NCBI RefSeq assembly: GCF_002352765.1
Contig: NZ_KZ293963.1
Location: 1,324,368 to 1,388,367 of the forward strand
Source: Alteribacter populi
Lineage (GTDB): Bacteria > Bacillota > Bacilli > Bacillales > Salisediminibacteriaceae
Direction: 5' to 3'
Length of the DNA stretch: 64,000 nucleotides
Shown here piece after piece: positions 41,725 through 51,745 of the stretch (the first letter of the stretch is position 1; every line of letters begins with the position of its first letter). The notes beneath the pieces were generated by a model. It worked only from the letters and a program-made list of their open reading frames with translations. It was not told the DNA's origin and searched no databases. Position numbers and translations under genes: made by a program.

Positions 41725-43116
41725 TTATTTTTCAACAGTGGACTGAGCACTATTCTCTTTTGCGAGCTGAATTTGTTTTTTGACTTGGTTAGGTGACGTT
41801 CCACCGTAACTGTTTCGTTGGCCGACAACTTGTTCTGGTGTGAGGACGGTGTAAATGTCTTCAAGGAACAAAGGGCTGAACGTTTGATATTCTTCTAACG
41901 ATAATTCGAGTAAATATTTCTTTTTATCGATCGCATAAAGGACAATTTTCCCGATCATTTCGTGAGCGTCACGAAAAGGCATGCCTTTCGTAACAAGATA
42001 GTCGGCAATGTCGGTAGCGTTAGAGTAATCTTGAGTAACTGCATTGCGCATCGTCTCTTTGTTTACCGTCATTGTCTCAATCATTGGTGCTAGCATTTTT
42101 AGTGAACCAACGAGCGTTTCCACCGTGTCGAACATGCCTTCTTTATCCTCTTGCATGTCTTTATTGTATGCTAAAGGTAGTCCCTTCAATACGGTAAGCA
42201 ATCCCAGCAAATTTCCGTACACTCGCCCTGTTTTTGCCCTAAGTAATTCTGGAACGTCAGGATTTTTCTTTTGAGGCATAATGCTAGACCCTGTACAAAA
42301 TGAATCATCAAGTTCTACAAAACTAAATTCTTCACTGCTCCACACGACGAGCTCTTCTGACAATCTTGAGATGTGCATCATCATGATTGAAGCTGCAGAT
42401 AAGAACTCTAAAATGAAATCGCGGTCACTTACCGCATCCATACTATTCGGATAAATATCATCAAAACCTAACAGTTCAGCCACTCGTTCACGATCTATCG
42501 GAAAGGTAGTCCCTGCCATCGCTCCGCTTCCAAGAGGCAAGATATTCACTCTGTCCAAACTATCGATGAGACGTTGTTTATCACGCTCCATCATCCAGTA
42601 ATAAGCCATTACATGATGGGCAAAAGAAACTGGTTGAGCACGTTGTAAATGCGTGTACCCAGGAATCATCGTCTCAATATTCGCTTCAGCTTGTGCCAAA
42701 ATAGCCGCTTGAACGTCTGCGATGAGCTGAATAATATCGTTTGTATTATTTTTCAAATACAAGTGCATATCTGTTGCGACCTGATCATTTCGGCTTCTCC
42801 CTGTATGAAGCTTCCCACCTACAGGACCGATTTCGTCAATTAAAAACTGTTCAATGTTCATATGAATATCTTCGTGAGCAACCGAGTATTCAAGCTCTCC
42901 GTTGTCCAGCTTACTTTTTACCGTATGAAGACCTGCCTTAATTTTATTTGCATCATCAGGTGAAATAATCCCGCATTCCCCAAGCATCTGTACATGAGCT
43001 AAACTTCCTTGGATATCTTCATTCGCTAATTTTTGATCAAATGAGATCGAAGCTGTTAACTCCTCCACAAGCTTATTTGTATCCTTCGTAAAACGTCCGC
43101 CCCATAACTTCGACAT
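41725..43116 (-). CDS. argH: Argininosuccinate lyase
   Basis: ArgH splits argininosuccinate into arginine and fumarate, the last step of arginine synthesis. The 463 residues start MSKLWGGRFTKDT, contain HTGRSRNDQVATD, and carry the superfamily signature GSSIMPQKKNPD. AGGAGGCTG precedes the ATG at 43116. It starts 14 bases after argG on the same strand, at the distal end of the arginine run. Confidence 0.97.
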   Translation of the reverse strand: MSKLWGGRFTKDTNKLVEELTASISFDQKLANEDIQGSLAHVQMLGECGIISPDDANKIKAGLHTVKSKLDNGELEYSVAHEDIHMNIEQFLIDEIGPVGGKLHTGRSRNDQVATDMHLYLKNNTNDIIQLIADVQAAILAQAEANIETMIPGYTHLQRAQPVSFAHHVMAYYWMMERDKQRLIDSLDRVNILPLGSGAMAGTTFPIDRERVAELLGFDDIYPNSMDAVSDRDFILEFLSAASIMMMHISRLSEELVVWSSEEFSFVELDDSFCTGSSIMPQKKNPDVPELLRAKTGRVYGNLLGLLTVLKGLPLAYNKDMQEDKEGMFDTVETLVGSLKMLAPMIETMTVNKETMRNAVTQDYSNATDIADYLVTKGMPFRDAHEMIGKIVLYAIDKKKYLLELSLEEYQTFSPLFLEDIYTVLTPEQVVGQRNSYGGTSPNQVKKQIQLAKENSAQSTVEK

Positions 43117-43130
43117 CGAATCAGCCTCCT

Positions 43131-44348
43131 TTATTTCGTCACTGTCTGTTTCTTATCTTTATTTACCTGGGTGTACACCTTTGTTGAGAGACCGAATAGC
43201 TTTATAAAACCAACGGCTGAATCATGGTCGAACGCATCTCCTTTTGAATACGTAGCAAGCTCAGGGCTGTATAGACTATAGTCACTTTTACGCGCGACAA
43301 CTGTATGATTTCCTTTTTGAAGTTTGACACGAATCGTACCAGAAACGACTTGCTGCGTTTCATCTATAAATGCATCAAGTGCTTTTTTTAAAGGTGAAAA
43401 CCAAAGGCCTTCATAAATAAGCTCTGTCATTTTTTCGTCTACTTGTGTTTTAAATTGCGTAACTTCACGAGGAAGTGTAAGCAATTCCAGCTCCTTATGA
43501 GCATTTATCAAAATGAGCGCTGCCGTATTTTCATAAACCTCTCTTGATTTGATCCCGACAAGACGGTTCTCTACGTGATCAATTCTTCCTACCCCATGCT
43601 TACCGCCTAGTTCGTTCAACTTTTCAATTAACGGGACGAGCGTCATTTCTTCACCGTTTAAAGCAACTGGCACTCCTTTTACAAATTCAATGTCTACGTA
43701 TTCCGGCTCATCTGGTGCCATCGAAATCGGAGCTGTCCATTCAAAGGCATCTTCAGGAGCCTCTGCCCACGTATCTTCCAGTACTCCTGCTTCACATGCG
43801 CGTCCCCATATATTCGCATCAATCGAATACGGTTTTTCTACGTTTACCGGAACAGCTATTCCTTTTTCCTCTGCATAGGCGATTTCTTCGTCACGGTTCA
43901 TTCCCCATTCACGGACCGGCGCAATGACTTGCAAATCTGGGTTTAACGATTGAATCGACACATCGAAACGGACTTGATCATTCCCTTTTCCTGTACAGCC
44001 ATGAGCTACAGCAACAGCTCCTTCTTGTTCGGCGACTTCAACGAGAAGCTTTGAAATAAGCGGTCGTGATAACGCCGAAGAGAGTGGATATTTCCCTTCA
44101 TATAAACAATTCGCTTTTAATGCCGGTAAAATATAATCCTTTGCGAGCAGTTCTTTTCCCTCAACCATAATTGCTTTTTCTGCACCTGTTTCAAGCGCTT
44201 TAATTTTAATCGTTTCAAGATCCTTACCTTCACCTACATCAATCCCTAATGCTATTACATCATATCCGTATTTTTCCTCGATCCATTTAATCGAAACTGA
44301 CGTATCAAGTCCTCCAGAATAAGCTAGCACAACTTTTTCTTTACTCAT
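43131..44348 (-). CDS. argG: Argininosuccinate synthase
   Basis: ArgG joins citrulline and aspartate using ATP. The 405 residues have the PP-loop AYSGGLDTSVSIKW near the N-terminus, HGCTGKGNDQVRF and the IGIKSREVYENTAA region. AAGGAGAG lies six bases before the ATG at 44348; the frame extending to 44423 is not supported. It follows argF after about 90 bases, a gap that may hold its own promoter and an ArgR site. Confidence 0.97.
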   Translation of the reverse strand: MSKEKVVLAYSGGLDTSVSIKWIEEKYGYDVIALGIDVGEGKDLETIKIKALETGAEKAIMVEGKELLAKDYILPALKANCLYEGKYPLSSALSRPLISKLLVEVAEQEGAVAVAHGCTGKGNDQVRFDVSIQSLNPDLQVIAPVREWGMNRDEEIAYAEEKGIAVPVNVEKPYSIDANIWGRACEAGVLEDTWAEAPEDAFEWTAPISMAPDEPEYVDIEFVKGVPVALNGEEMTLVPLIEKLNELGGKHGVGRIDHVENRLVGIKSREVYENTAALILINAHKELELLTLPREVTQFKTQVDEKMTELIYEGLWFSPLKKALDAFIDETQQVVSGTIRVKLQKGNHTVVARKSDYSLYSPELATYSKGDAFDHDSAVGFIKLFGLSTKVYTQVNKDKKQTVTK

Positions 44349-44361
44349 TTTCATCTCTCCT

Positions 44362-44430
44362 TTTTTATAATCATCCTTCACTTTTTCGCGTATGAATATC
44401 AATGATACGGTATTTTTATACATTCAGATT
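44362..44430 (-). promoter_or_regulatory. Possible ArgR/AhrC binding region before argG
   Basis: On the minus strand CTGAATGTATAAAAATAC and TTGATATTCATACG each contain one half (TGAAT or ATTCA) of the ArgR box. Neither is a full palindrome, so this is tentative. Confidence 0.3.
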
Positions 44431-44437
44431 AAAAAAA

Positions 44438-45403
44438 TTAGTCCTTCATTAACACTTTTAACAATGCTTTTTGCGCATGTAATCGGTTTTCGGCTTCATC
44501 AAAAACGAACGAGTGCTTTCCATCGATGACATCGGATGTTACTTCTTCTCCTCTATGGGCAGGTAAACAGTGTAAAAAGAGATGATCATCTTGTGCATGT
44601 TGACAAAGCTCACTCGTCACCTGATATGGCTTGAAGGAGTCCAGTCGTTTTGCTTGCTCTTCCTCATGACCCATACTCGCCCACACATCGGTTACAACCA
44701 CATCAGCACCTTTGATCGCGTCTTCTGGGTTATCCGTAAAGGAAACGATACTCTGTTTTTCCTCCGCAATCATTTGGGCATGCTTTAGAATTTGAGCATT
44801 CGGTTCATATCCAGAAGGGCTTGCTACAGCGATATCCATTCCAGTAAGCGCTGCTCCTTCTAACAAAGAGTGGGTCATGTTGTTATTTCCATCACCAATG
44901 AAACAAAGCTTCAATCCTTTCAATTGTCCTTTTTGCTCAACAATTGTCATGAGATCGGCGAGTACTTGAGCGGGGTGATGCAAATCCGTCAATCCGTTAA
45001 TGATAGGAACTTCTGCGTGTTTCGCTAGCTCCTCAACGGATTCGTGGGCAAATGTACGAATCATAATGCCATCCACATAGCGCGACATCACGCGGGCTGT
45101 ATCTGCCATTGATTCTCCTCTGCCTAATTGAATATCCTTTGAGCTTAAGAAAATTGCGTGGCCTCCAAGTTGTAGCATTCCTACTTCAAATGACATCCGT
45201 GTTCTAGTAGACGACTTTTCAAAAACCATCGCTAATGTTTTTCCTTTTAACGCTTGATGAGGAATGCCTTTTTTTTGCTTTTTCTTAAGGTCCAAAGCTT
45301 CTTCTAGTAAAAATAGAAGCTTTTCTTCATTAAGGTCGGCAAGCGTTAAGAAATCACTGCCACTCATTTGTGCTTCAATGGCTGCTTTCTTTTCGATAAT
45401 CAT
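44438..45403 (-). CDS. argF: Ornithine carbamoyltransferase
   Basis: ArgF forms citrulline from ornithine and carbamoyl phosphate. The 321 residues have the phosphate loop SSTRTRMSFE, the DLHHPAQVLADL motif, and the ornithine-binding HCLPAHRGEEV. The ATG at 45403 overlaps the carB stop (ATGA), so the two are translationally coupled. Its substrate carbamoyl phosphate is made by the two genes before it. Confidence 0.96.
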   Translation of the reverse strand: MIIEKKAAIEAQMSGSDFLTLADLNEEKLLFLLEEALDLKKKQKKGIPHQALKGKTLAMVFEKSSTRTRMSFEVGMLQLGGHAIFLSSKDIQLGRGESMADTARVMSRYVDGIMIRTFAHESVEELAKHAEVPIINGLTDLHHPAQVLADLMTIVEQKGQLKGLKLCFIGDGNNNMTHSLLEGAALTGMDIAVASPSGYEPNAQILKHAQMIAEEKQSIVSFTDNPEDAIKGADVVVTDVWASMGHEEEQAKRLDSFKPYQVTSELCQHAQDDHLFLHCLPAHRGEEVTSDVIDGKHSFVFDEAENRLHAQKALLKVLMKD

Positions 45404-48400
45404 CTTCCTCTCACCTCGTCAACATCATTTTCTGCTAGCTCATGATAATCGTTTAGTGTTCTTGGTATAACTAAAAGTTCATCCTTTATATAAATGGTGT
45501 CAAGCCATGGCTTAACCGTATCGATACTTGTAAAAAACGGGACTTGATATCTGACAGATAATTCACGGATGTAAAAGCCAAACCGTTCGTGTTCACGTCC
45601 TTGTGTAGGAATATTTAGAACAAGGTTCGGTTTTTCATTTTTCCAAATATCATGTAAAATCTCTTTATCCTTTGGGACTTTCGTTGCTGAGATTCCATTG
45701 ATAGCAAGATAATCTGCGGTTCCAGGAGTTGCTAAAATCTGATACCCTTGCGCGGAAAATGCTTGAATCATCCAAATGCACTCTTTTTTTGCGCGATCGG
45801 TTATGGAACAAAACAGTGTAGCTCGATTTCCATTCTCCGGTAACGTTCGCTCTTCAACCTGAAGCGCTTTTGAAAAAGCTTCTTGCAAGGATAATCCTAA
45901 CCCTAACGTTTCCCCTGTCGATTTCATTTCCGGTCCTAAAAGGTGATCGACACCCTTTAATTTACTTGCTGAAAAAATCGGTGCTTTAATTGAATAGTAA
46001 TTTGGTTCAGGGAGTAATCCATGTTCATCACTTACATCCAATGATTTCCCGAGTTGCACGTGTGTCGCTGACTCGACCATTGGTACACCCGTCACTTTAC
46101 TCATAATCGGTACCGTTCGCGAAGCCCGTGGATTAACCTCCAGCACGTATACTTCTTTGTCATTCACCACATATTGAATGTTCATCATCCCGATGACTGG
46201 TGCTGCTAATGCGATTTTTTCTGCGTATTCGATCATTTTTGCTTTTATTTCATCGCTAATTGAAACGGGTGGAAAAATAGTAATACTGTCACCAGAATGG
46301 ACGCCTGCTCTTTCCAGATGTTCAAATATCCCTGGAACGACAATCGTCTTCCCATCACTGATCACGTCCAATTCACATTCCATACCAGGAAGGAATTGAT
46401 CAACAAGCAGCGGCCACTCTTGAGCATTCCCCGCTGACGTCAACCTTTTCATATTTTCGCTTAGCTCAACCCGATTATGGCAAACATACATTGATTGACC
46501 TCCGATCACATAGGACGGACGAATCAAGACAGGGTAACCGAGGTCATCTGCAGCCTCCAGCAGATCCTCATCGTGGTACACTGTTTTCCCTGATATATGA
46601 GGAATCTGTATGTCATCGAGCAGCTTGTAAAATTTATTGCGGTCTTCTATTTCATCGATCACTTTACTTTCTGTTCCTAGAACATTTACGCCTTCCTCTA
46701 CTAATGCTTCTGCTACATTAATCGCGGTTTGACCCCCGAACTGAACGAGTACCCCGTCCACGTTCTCTTTTTCAACTACTGCTAAAATGTCTTCAACAGA
46801 AAGCGGTTCAAAATACAAGCGGTCTGCAACAGTATAATCTGTACTTACCGTTTCGGGATTGTTGTTCATGACAATCGCTTCATGACCGATTTTTTGAACA
46901 GCAAGAGCTGCCTGCACTGAACAGTAATCAAACTCCACTCCTTGACCAATTCTTATCGGGCCGGATCCGACAACGAGAATCTTCTTTTTACCTGACTCCG
47001 TCCGAGTCTCCACTTCATCTGAACCTTGCCAAGTGGAATAATAGTAAGGAGTCACAGCATCGAACTCCCCTGCACACGTATCGACAAGTTTATATCCTCG
47101 GGTTAAGTTGAGGCTTTTGAGTCTTTTTCTTACTTGTTTTTCATCTATATGAAAGATATCACCTAAGCGTCGGTCACTTATATTCATTGTTTTCGCTCGT
47201 TTCAGCAGATCATGCGGCAGGCCATCCCAATGAAATGCGACCAAGTCATTTTCACAATCAACGATTTTCTTCACTTTGGTTAAAAACCAACGATCGATCT
47301 CTGTCAACGTGAAGACTTCTTCAGTGGTAAACCCTCGTTTATACGCTTCTGATATCGCAAACAAGCGCATATCAGTCGGCTTTTTCAAGAACGTTTCCAG
47401 CTCGTCACGTGTTACTGACGTTATTGAAGGGTGAGATAAACTTGCAGCCTTCATTTCCAACGAACGAATTGCTTTATTAAGGGCTCCTTCAAATGACCGA
47501 TCGATTGCCATAACTTCTCCAGTCGCTTTCATCTGTGTTCCTAAAGACCTGTCAGCTTCCAAAAACTTATCGAACGGAAAACGCGGAAGTTTAACGACAA
47601 GATAATCGAGTGCCGGTTCAAATGAAGCGAACGTATTTTCGGTAATTGGGTTGATAATTTCATCAAGATGATAGCCAATGGCACATTTGGTGGCGATTCG
47701 TGCAATCGGATAGCCCGTCGCCTTTGAAGCAAGTGCGGAAGAACGGCTAACCCTTGGATTCACTTCAATAATGTAATACTCATTGGTAGTTGGATTCATG
47801 GCAAACTGAATATTACAACCGCCCACGACATCTAAAGCCCGAATTACTTTTAAAGATGCATTTCGAAGGATCTGGTATTGCACATCTGATAACGTTTGCG
47901 ACGGCGCAACAACAATGGAATCTCCTGTATGAACACCGACCGGATCCATATTTTCCATGTTACAAACAATCGTACACGTATCATTTTCGTCACGCATAAC
48001 TTCATACTCGATTTCTTTCCAACCTTTAATACTTTTTTCTACCAAAACCTGATCGATCGGACTTAAACGTAACCCTTGTTTTAATACCGCCTCAAACTCT
48101 TCATCGTTTACTGCAAATCCGCCCCCTGCTCCACCTAAGGTGTAAGCGGGTCGGATAATTACTGGATAACCCGCTTCTTGGACAAATTGAACGCCTGCTT
48201 CGTAGCTTTCAACGATCATAGATTCCGGTGTCGGTTCACCAATCTCAAGCATAAGATTTCGGAATTGTTCTCGATCCTCCCCTTTTTGAATGGAGGCTAC
48301 AGACGTTCCTAACAACCTCACATTGTGCTTTTGCAGAATCTCATTTTCAAAGAGTTGAACGGTTAAATTGAGACCTGTTTGCCCTCCTAGGGTTCCGATC

Positions 48401-48657
48401 ATCCCATCCGGTTTTTCAATTTCGATTATTTTTTCAATTGATTCAACCGTTAATGGCTCGATATATACGTGGTCGGCAATCGTTTGGTCAGTCATAATTG
48501 TCGCAGGATTATTATTCACAAGGACGACTTCTATACCTTCTTCTTTTAATGAAAGGCATGCCTGTGTGCCAGCGTAGTCAAACTCAGCTGCCTGACCGAT
48601 GACGATAGGACCGGACCCGATGACGAGGATTTTGCTTATCCCATTATGCTTCGGCAT
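45400..48657 (-). CDS. carB: Carbamoyl-phosphate synthase large subunit (arginine-linked)
   Basis: CarB makes carbamoyl phosphate from bicarbonate, ATP and ammonia delivered by CarA. The 1085 residues hold two homologous ATP-grasp halves; each opens with the GSGPI(V/R)IGQ motif (res 13-20 in the first). An allosteric C-terminal domain follows. AGGAGGGAAAAGG precedes the ATG at 48657, which overlaps the carA end by 14 bases. The long frame to 48810 is overlapped by carA and rejected. Being inside an arg operon, it is the arginine-specific copy; a pyrimidine copy is expected elsewhere. Confidence 0.96.
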   Translation of the reverse strand: MPKHNGISKILVIGSGPIVIGQAAEFDYAGTQACLSLKEEGIEVVLVNNNPATIMTDQTIADHVYIEPLTVESIEKIIEIEKPDGMIGTLGGQTGLNLTVQLFENEILQKHNVRLLGTSVASIQKGEDREQFRNLMLEIGEPTPESMIVESYEAGVQFVQEAGYPVIIRPAYTLGGAGGGFAVNDEEFEAVLKQGLRLSPIDQVLVEKSIKGWKEIEYEVMRDENDTCTIVCNMENMDPVGVHTGDSIVVAPSQTLSDVQYQILRNASLKVIRALDVVGGCNIQFAMNPTTNEYYIIEVNPRVSRSSALASKATGYPIARIATKCAIGYHLDEIINPITENTFASFEPALDYLVVKLPRFPFDKFLEADRSLGTQMKATGEVMAIDRSFEGALNKAIRSLEMKAASLSHPSITSVTRDELETFLKKPTDMRLFAISEAYKRGFTTEEVFTLTEIDRWFLTKVKKIVDCENDLVAFHWDGLPHDLLKRAKTMNISDRRLGDIFHIDEKQVRKRLKSLNLTRGYKLVDTCAGEFDAVTPYYYSTWQGSDEVETRTESGKKKILVVGSGPIRIGQGVEFDYCSVQAALAVQKIGHEAIVMNNNPETVSTDYTVADRLYFEPLSVEDILAVVEKENVDGVLVQFGGQTAINVAEALVEEGVNVLGTESKVIDEIEDRNKFYKLLDDIQIPHISGKTVYHDEDLLEAADDLGYPVLIRPSYVIGGQSMYVCHNRVELSENMKRLTSAGNAQEWPLLVDQFLPGMECELDVISDGKTIVVPGIFEHLERAGVHSGDSITIFPPVSISDEIKAKMIEYAEKIALAAPVIGMMNIQYVVNDKEVYVLEVNPRASRTVPIMSKVTGVPMVESATHVQLGKSLDVSDEHGLLPEPNYYSIKAPIFSASKLKGVDHLLGPEMKSTGETLGLGLSLQEAFSKALQVEERTLPENGNRATLFCSITDRAKKECIWMIQAFSAQGYQILATPGTADYLAINGISATKVPKDKEILHDIWKNEKPNLVLNIPTQGREHERFGFYIRELSVRYQVPFFTSIDTVKPWLDTIYIKDELLVIPRTLNDYHELAENDVDEVRGR

Positions 48658-49732
48658 ACCTTTTCCCTCCTGATACAATGGCTTGTTGTAAAAACTGAGC
48701 AAATAAATACTCTGTGTCACTTGGTCCCGGGTGGGCTTCTGGATGAAATTGAACAGATTGGACTGGTAAAGTGAGGTGCTTGATCCCTTCGACTGTCCCG
48801 TCATTGACATTTCGAAATGAAATTTGAAAATTAGTCAATAACTCGCGATCTTCTACCACCACATAGCCATGATTTTGTGAAGTGATCCGCACTTTACCCG
48901 TGAGCAGTTCCTTAACAGGGTGGTTACCACCTCTATGCCCATTGCTTTGTTTTTTCGTTTTCCCTCCATAAGTCAGGGCAATAAGTTGATGTCCCAGGCA
49001 AATTCCTAAAGTCGGGAATTCCTGCGTGATTTTTTTAATCTCAGAAAATGTTGAAGCCAGTGCCATCGGATCACCAGGTCCGTTACTAAGAAGAACCCCA
49101 TCTGGCTCAAGTGATTTAACTTGATCAAATGAGTACGTATACGGAACGATCGTGACAGAACAACCTTCGTTTAACAAAGCAGCTAAGATCGATTTTTTAT
49201 ATCCATAATCCATGATGACAATATGAGGATATCCACCCTTATACGTCTTGACTTCTTTTGTGGAAACGTGATCGACTAATTTAGCAGATGATACTTCTTG
49301 CCATTTGTCATGGACGTTCAATAAGTCTGATTCACGAGCGATCGTACCGTTAACGGTGTGGTGCTTTCGAATCGTTTGAACTAATGCCCTCGTATCCACT
49401 TCAGCTAACCCTGGAACTCCAGCTTGTTCGAGCTGATCTGAAAAACGTTTCGTAGCCTGATAATGGCTCGGTTCATCACACAGATCACCGACGATAACTC
49501 CTGAAACAGCGGTTTGAAAACTTTCATTGTCATAATCATTCACACCATAGTTACCGATTATTGGATAACAAAATGTAAGGATTTGCCCTGCATAAGACGG
49601 GTCAGTAATCATTTCTTGGTAACCGGTCATACCAGTGTTAAACACGACTTCACCAGCTTTATGGTTTAACTCACCTATTAGTTTCCCTTCAAAAATTTCT
49701 CCGGTTTCAAGAATCAAATAGCCTTTACTCAC
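48644..49732 (-). CDS. carA: Carbamoyl-phosphate synthase small subunit
   Basis: CarA is the glutamine amidotransferase that feeds ammonia to CarB. The 362 residues have the N-terminal ETGEIFEGKLIG domain and the class I glutaminase site GICLGHQLIAL with the nucleophile Cys. The His/Glu pair is in SVQFHPEAHPGP. The start is GTG at 49732, overlapping the argD stop (GTGA), with AGGGGG upstream. It is coupled with carB downstream. Confidence 0.96.
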   Translation of the reverse strand: MSKGYLILETGEIFEGKLIGELNHKAGEVVFNTGMTGYQEMITDPSYAGQILTFCYPIIGNYGVNDYDNESFQTAVSGVIVGDLCDEPSHYQATKRFSDQLEQAGVPGLAEVDTRALVQTIRKHHTVNGTIARESDLLNVHDKWQEVSSAKLVDHVSTKEVKTYKGGYPHIVIMDYGYKKSILAALLNEGCSVTIVPYTYSFDQVKSLEPDGVLLSNGPGDPMALASTFSEIKKITQEFPTLGICLGHQLIALTYGGKTKKQSNGHRGGNHPVKELLTGKVRITSQNHGYVVVEDRELLTNFQISFRNVNDGTVEGIKHLTLPVQSVQFHPEAHPGPSDTEYLFAQFLQQAIVSGGKRYAEA

Positions 49733-50940
49733 CGAAGAGTCCCCCTTTCTGTTTCGACTTGGAAAAGGACTGAATATAGTTTGGAAATAAATTCGTCTAT
49801 TTCCTCATACGTTGTCGTGAGTGGTGGTAAGACTCGCAAAACATGAGAGCCCGCAGTTAACAACAGAACGCCTTGGCCTCTTGCTTTGTTCACGATATCC
49901 TTCGCTGGTATTTTTAAGGCCATTCCTTGAAGCAATCCTTTTCCTTGGACCTTTTCAATAACTGGACACTGCTCTTTTAATTGTTGTAGTTGTTGTGACA
50001 AATACTCACCAAGTTCAGTCGTAGTGGAACAAACATCGTTTTCAATCATATAGTTCAAAGTTGCAATTCCTGCTGTACAAGCAATTGGGTTGCCACCAAA
50101 AGTCGTTCCGTGTGTTCCTGGTCCAAAAGCTTTAGCAACCTCTTCTGTAGCAATGACTGCGCCAACAGGAATTCCGGAACCGAGCCCTTTTGCCAGTGTC
50201 ATCACGTCAGGGGTAACCCCGTATTGCTCATAAGCGAAGAGTGTCCCTGTTCTCCCCATCCCTGTTTGGACTTCATCAAAAATAAGTAAAAGGTTGTTTT
50301 CTTTACAAATAGCAGCTAGTTGTTTTAGCCAGCTTTGATCAGCTGGAATCACGCCACCTTCACCTTGAACAACTTCGACTAACACTGCACAAGTATCTGG
50401 AGTGACAAGGTTGTTTAAGGCTTCAAAGTCGTTATACGGTAAATGACGAAACCCGGAAGCTAATGGGGCATAATCTTCTTTTACATGATTCTGCCCTGTA
50501 GCAGACAAGGTTGCTAACGTACGCCCGTGAAATGACTGACTAAATGTAACCACTTCATATGCGTGGGTCTCTTTTACCTTTTTTGCGTATTTCCTGGCAA
50601 GCTTGATCGCTGCTTCGTTTGCCTCTGCTCCGCTGTTACAAAAGAACACCTGGTCACCAAAGCTGTATGTTGTTAGTAATTGAGCAAGCTTTTGTTGCGC
50701 CGGGATGTGAAACAAATTCGAGCAATGCCAAAGCTCTTCAATTTGGGCTATTATTTGACTTTTCACAACATCTGGAACGTGCCCTAAGTTGCAGGTAGCA
50801 ATCCCAGATGTGAAATCCAAATACTTTTTACCCCTGTCATCCCAAAGGTAACTTCCTTTTCCTTTTTCAACTGTTAATGGGAAGCGCTGATACGTTTGCA
50901 TGAGTGATTCTTCTTGATTTGCTAAGTTATTGTCAGACAC
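49729..50940 (-). CDS. argD: Acetylornithine aminotransferase
   Basis: ArgD transfers an amino group from glutamate to N-acetylglutamate semialdehyde, using PLP. The 403 residues show FCNSGAEANEAAIKLAR, IFDEVQTGMGRTG and the PLP-lysine in MTLAKGLGSGIP. The GTG at 50940 (VSDNNLANQ) is preceded by GGGGAGAGG, itself inside the end of argB. The next in-frame ATG, 14 codons on, is the alternative. Overlaps on both sides mark it as part of the operon. Confidence 0.95.
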   Translation of the reverse strand: MSDNNLANQEESLMQTYQRFPLTVEKGKGSYLWDDRGKKYLDFTSGIATCNLGHVPDVVKSQIIAQIEELWHCSNLFHIPAQQKLAQLLTTYSFGDQVFFCNSGAEANEAAIKLARKYAKKVKETHAYEVVTFSQSFHGRTLATLSATGQNHVKEDYAPLASGFRHLPYNDFEALNNLVTPDTCAVLVEVVQGEGGVIPADQSWLKQLAAICKENNLLLIFDEVQTGMGRTGTLFAYEQYGVTPDVMTLAKGLGSGIPVGAVIATEEVAKAFGPGTHGTTFGGNPIACTAGIATLNYMIENDVCSTTTELGEYLSQQLQQLKEQCPVIEKVQGKGLLQGMALKIPAKDIVNKARGQGVLLLTAGSHVLRVLPPLTTTYEEIDEFISKLYSVLFQVETERGTLR

Positions 50941-51736
50941 TGTACCTCTCCCCATCTGCAAAGATTTTTGTTCCTACTTCTTTTCCTGCTAAAAAATCAA
51001 TAAGACTGTTTTCGGCCAATCCGTTTAGAATGACCACTTGTTCCACTTTGCCTGATAACCCTTCAATACCGGCTTGAACCTTTGGAATCATTCCACCTGT
51101 AATTTGTTTTTCTTCGATTAATTGTTCTATTTCTGTTTTAGATATGTGGTGAAGGGTTTGAGTTATCCCATTTTCCTTTCGATAAACGCCTTCAATATCA
51201 CTAATAAAGCAAAGCTCGGCTGATAGAGCTTTCGCAACAGCAGAAGCGGCCACATCTCCATTGATGTTGTATTTTTGACCCTTTTCATCCACACCTAAAG
51301 GGGAGATGACGGGTATGTGTTCTTGTTTTAAAATCTGGTCGATGAAGTCGGTATTAACATGAGTTACTTCCCCTACAAAGCCTAACCGATCTGCGTTCTT
51401 CATGGCCTTTGCTTGTAAAAGCGCCCCATCAACTCCACTAATGCCACAAGCACTACCGCCTGCTTTTTGAATCCGGTTTACTAGCTGCTTATTGACGGAG
51501 CCACTTAACACCATTTCTACAACGTCCAATACTTCCTTCGTTGTTACCCTTAAGCCATCAACGAATGTCGTTTTCACTCCCAGCTCTGTTAGCAAAGTAG
51601 AAATGAGTGGACCTCCGCCATGAACGATAACTGGTTTCCATTTCCCAGAATGATGAAGGTCGTTCAGGTTCTTATAAAAAGACTCCGGCAATTTTTCTAA
51701 AACACTACCGCCGCATTTAATCACTAAATAGTTCAT
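50933..51736 (-). CDS. argB: Acetylglutamate kinase
   Basis: ArgB phosphorylates N-acetylglutamate. The 267 residues start MNYLVIKCGGSVLEKLP, with the nucleotide-binding KCGGS (7-11), VHGGGPLI and NINGDVAASAVAKAL. GAGGTGAGC precedes the ATG at 51736. It lies nine bases after argJ and overlaps argD by eight bases. The amino acid kinase fold is complete; no N-terminal extension of the arginine-inhibited type is seen. Confidence 0.96.
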   Translation of the reverse strand: MNYLVIKCGGSVLEKLPESFYKNLNDLHHSGKWKPVIVHGGGPLISTLLTELGVKTTFVDGLRVTTKEVLDVVEMVLSGSVNKQLVNRIQKAGGSACGISGVDGALLQAKAMKNADRLGFVGEVTHVNTDFIDQILKQEHIPVISPLGVDEKGQKYNINGDVAASAVAKALSAELCFISDIEGVYRKENGITQTLHHISKTEIEQLIEEKQITGGMIPKVQAGIEGLSGKVEQVVILNGLAENSLIDFLAGKEVGTKIFADGERYSV

Positions 51737-51745
51737 CAGCTCACC

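Noticed and set aside
48658..48810. 51-residue N-terminal extension of CarB
   Set aside because: It lies inside carA in another frame. The family starts at MPKHNGISK with a clear ribosome site at 48657.
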